A stretch of 64,000 nucleotides of DNA from Batrachochytrium dendrobatidis JAM81. Its lineage: Eukaryota > Chytridiomycota > Chytridiomycetes > Rhizophydiales. Below are positions 61,729 to 64,000 of this stretch, piece by piece. The first letter of the stretch is position 1. The number at the start of each line of letters is the position of its first letter. The position numbers were made by a program, and so were the translations under genes. The stretch spans positions 878,965-942,964 of the forward strand of contig NW_006281107.1 of NCBI RefSeq assembly GCF_000203795.2, given 5' to 3'. The notes beneath the pieces are model-generated. The model was not told where the DNA came from, made no database searches, and saw only the letters and a program-made list of their open reading frames with translations.

Positions 61729-63522
61729 TCATTTTTTTGATTTGCGACCACCACCAGAGGCTGGAGTGGTGGTTGGAGCGTGACCAAGACGACGTTGATG
61801 AAGCTCAGTCTCGCGCTTCTCAATATTGAATGCAAGCAATGATGATCTAAAGCTTAATGCCTTTGTACGCTCCATGACCTGTTGATGCACCGATTGGTAC
61901 TGAACACCCATGATCACGGTATTCTAAACAATACAAAAGTCAATACTATTTCTTCAGCCATATTGTTGATCATAATGAAACTTACGCTTTCCGAGTCAAT
62001 CTTGGCATGCATACGTGCATCACGAATCAGATTTACAATCCACTTTTCACCTTCGACACTATCCATATTAAGTTTATCACACAATGCTCGGATATCAATA
62101 TGCTGATGGATGCGACAATACATTTCAAAAATAAACAGTCTGGCGGATTCCCTAAACTCGCTTAAAAAGTGCACAAGGAAAAAGTCATTTGAGAAAACTG
62201 CTTCACACTCGGCCAATTTTTGCTGAGCTCCGTCAAAGTCAAAGTTTGCATAGAGTGAAATGAGAAACTCGGTGATGGGATCGCTGTAAGCGTGAGATTC
62301 CTGCTTGATGATTTCCACTAGATCTTTAAGGTGGTTGTGACGACGCTTGTTGATAATGACTGCAGCAGCAAGATAGCGGAGAAGCCAAGGACAAGAGGTT
62401 TGAATTGCATTAAGGTATGCTGGAAGGAAAAAAAGATCAATGAGACCATCTTTGCCACGAGGATGATTGAAAAAGACGAAAAGAGACCAATGAAGAAGCC
62501 ACATGCGTTGCTGAAGCTGGACATGGTTGCTCGTGGCATTGTTGTCACTGGGCACGGGAAAAGAAGATTGGTCAATAGTTTCACGGAGGGAGATCAGCTC
62601 ACCGTATGCACCATCCCAGTTACGAGCCATGATGTCTGCAGCCAGTTTACCCCATAGCGCAGAGTTGTTTTTATCGTGATTGATGCTCTAAAATACAAAA
62701 GTTTACACAGCAGATACAGTCAGGGTTACAATGCAATGTCTGGATTTAAATGCGGAATCTAGAATCATCAATATACTTACCAGAGCCATAAAGTGATACA
62801 GATAATCAGAAGCAATTACGTATTGACCAGCATCGTATTGAAAAAGAGCGTATTTGTAAAGAACATCCAACATTTCTGGTTTAAACTAGATTATACATTG
62901 TTGGACAAACGTAAGCAAACAGAAAATAGATTCAGAAACGCCTGAAGCAAATGGACAAAATCAACCAATAATTTGGAAATATAAAGCCATTCCAAAAAGT
63001 ATGTCCATTAACTTGCTGCACAGACATTCTAGCTCAGGTGAGCAACATTACCTTGTACTTGTCCTTTAGCAGAGTCAGATTGGCAACCTTGTCCTGTTTC
63101 ATCTGCTGAACAAAAGTGGGATCCTGAATGATGTTCATGCAAGGATTGACCTGTTTTTCCAGATCGTCCAGCGTAGCAAGCACATGTTCACGACGCTTGT
63201 CATAGCCAGGCTCATTCTTTTTTGTGCCCTGTAGCTCCTTGTAAACTGTGTTTGTAAAATCCATCATCTTTGTAGTGGACAAAAGTTGATGCTTCGACTT
63301 GAGCAAATCTTTTTTGTTGTAGATCTAAGATTACAGAGTATTGTTGGATTAGTATGATAGTCCCATCACAGACTCAGCAATGGTAGTAACAAATCAATGG
63401 CTGCTACAAGGCGAATTGCATATAAAAACACCAGGTAATACCTGTCGTTTTTCCTGAAACTCGATCAGAGGAAGTATCAAGTGCTTGTCCAAGAACGGAG
63501 TGATTTTTAGAGTCAAGTCCAT
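61729..63522 (-). CDS. translation initiation factor eIF3 subunit e (INT6)
   Basis: Exons at about 63522-63443, 63327-63054, 62885-62780, 62690-61990 and 61925-61729. Starts [20 protein letters not shown], the conserved eIF3e opening, then [15 protein letters not shown]. Middle: [20 protein letters not shown] then [24 protein letters not shown] and [21 protein letters not shown] domain: [40 protein letters not shown] and AKIDSES, with [14 protein letters not shown] and a basic tail [12 protein letters not shown]. eIF3e sits on the eIF3 octamer core and contacts eIF4G on the 40S subunit. Present in fission yeast and animals but absent from budding yeast. Stop TGA at 61729. Identification firm. 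Confidence 0.94.
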
Positions 63523-64000
63523 GATTACGAATGGCTATCAATGGCTATCAATGGTTGTTAATAATTACGAATTATTATAAATTGTTATTCATGACTCGAG
63601 AAAACCGATTTCCAACGTTTATTGTCACGTGGTTTATTTTCACTTTTTGGATGTCAGCGTTCAAGTCGAGTTGGTGTCATTTGCGCTGTTTGTTCTGATT
63701 CATCTTCACTTTACACATCGACGGGGGTTAGTAATCCGCTCACCTGTTATGCATCCATCCATCCATTATGCATCATTTACTTGATAAGAAGGTCATGCAT
63801 CAGAGTATTGCAACTTGATCACTTTCGGCAACTTTTTGTTTTTCTAGTAGTCAGCCAGGATTGGTATTCACCAAAGTGCTTCGTACTACAAAATTCCTTT
63901 GATTATCGACCCAAGACTGTCGGTTGTTGTAGTCCAGTGTGTTTTTCGCAATGATGATAAACCTACTATTCTGACACCTCTTGTTTGAATACCCATCTTT
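63523..64000. other. upstream region of eIF3e and right window end
   Basis: Immediately upstream of the eIF3e start is a short tandem repeat (63531-63550). A plus-strand open frame at 63622-63954 (110 codons) has no family resemblance and I do not call it. A CCATCC repeat lies at about 63753-63765. Confidence 0.45.
63531..63556. repeat. 10-bp tandem repeat in the eIF3e 5' leader
   Basis: ATGGCTATCA occurs at 63531-63540 and 63541-63550, followed by a partial third copy (ATGGTT). It begins 9 bases upstream of the eIF3e start codon on the opposite strand. Confidence 0.7.

Noticed and set aside
63622..63954. 110-codon plus-strand frame at the right end
   Set aside because: No recognised motif and it overlaps the likely eIF3e promoter; may be re-examined with sequence beyond the window.

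Overview
The window is nuclear DNA of a zoosporic fungus, most likely a chytrid. Genes sit on both strands, are split by many short introns (about 60-130 bp, GT...AG), and encode fungal-type proteins: PAN3, SET2, an Ssr4-like SWI/SNF subunit, GCN1, mL60 and cwf18. Two genes, homologues of CFAP161 and of C20orf85/CIMIP1, encode axonemal proteins, so the organism should build a flagellum. The genus is not fixed by the sequence; a Batrachochytrium-like member of Rhizophydiales is my guess.

Layout, left to right. 1-1.7 kb: 3' truncated HECT E3 ligase (-). 2.0-5.4 kb: PAN3 (+). 5.8-7.6 kb: CFAP161-like (+). 7.8-8.9 kb: unknown coiled-coil protein (-). 9.4-10.2 kb: mitochondrial bS18m (-). 10.66-10.80 kb: the 25-codon ribosomal protein eL41 (+). 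11.2-11.8 kb: mitochondrial mL60 (+). 12.0-15.5 kb: LHS1/HYOU1 ER chaperone (-). 15.6-17.5 kb: 3-ketoacyl-CoA thiolase (-). 17.7-18.6 kb: CCDC12/cwf18 (+). 18.7-21.6 kb: amidophosphoribosyltransferase (-). 22.1-23.9 kb: SEC13 (-). 24.1-25.0 kb: 6-phosphogluconolactonase (+). 25.2-26.5 kb: secreted EXORDIUM-like protein with a Thr-rich tail (-). 27.2-29.0 kb: Ssr4-like (+). 29.9-34.7 kb: SET2 with an RS-rich insert (+). 34.9-36.8 kb: MFS transporter (+). 36.9-37.6 kb: small surface protein (-). 38.2-41.6 kb: PPR protein (+). 41.7-42.8 kb: flavin-reductase fusion (-). 43.2-43.8 kb: doubtful small gene (+). 44.1-48.3 kb: Rco1/PHF12-like double-PHD protein (+). 48.4-49.6 kb: tRNA-splicing endonuclease SEN2 (+). 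49.8-58.9 kb: GCN1 (+). 59.5-59.9 kb: small putative mitochondrial protein (-). 60.2-61.2 kb: CIMIP1-like (-). 61.7-63.5 kb: eIF3e (-).

Functional links: the products cover translation and its control (eL41, bS18m, mL60, GCN1, eIF3e, SEN2), mRNA decay (PAN3), chromatin (Ssr4-like, SET2, Rco1-like), secretion (SEC13, HYOU1) and the flagellum (two genes). Nothing is operon-like; most neighbours look unrelated. SET2 and the Rco1-like gene, which act in one pathway in yeast, lie within 10 kb of each other.

Points worth a second look: an intron that isolates the eL41 stop codon, a likely intron right after the SEC13 start codon, a 17-nt microexon, a GC-AG intron, an RS-repeat insert in SET2, the flavin reductase fusion, and a three-copy degenerate repeat always found upstream of minus-strand genes. 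I found no CRISPR array, rRNA, convincing tRNA, or intact transposon. I did not find a clearly novel multi-gene system.
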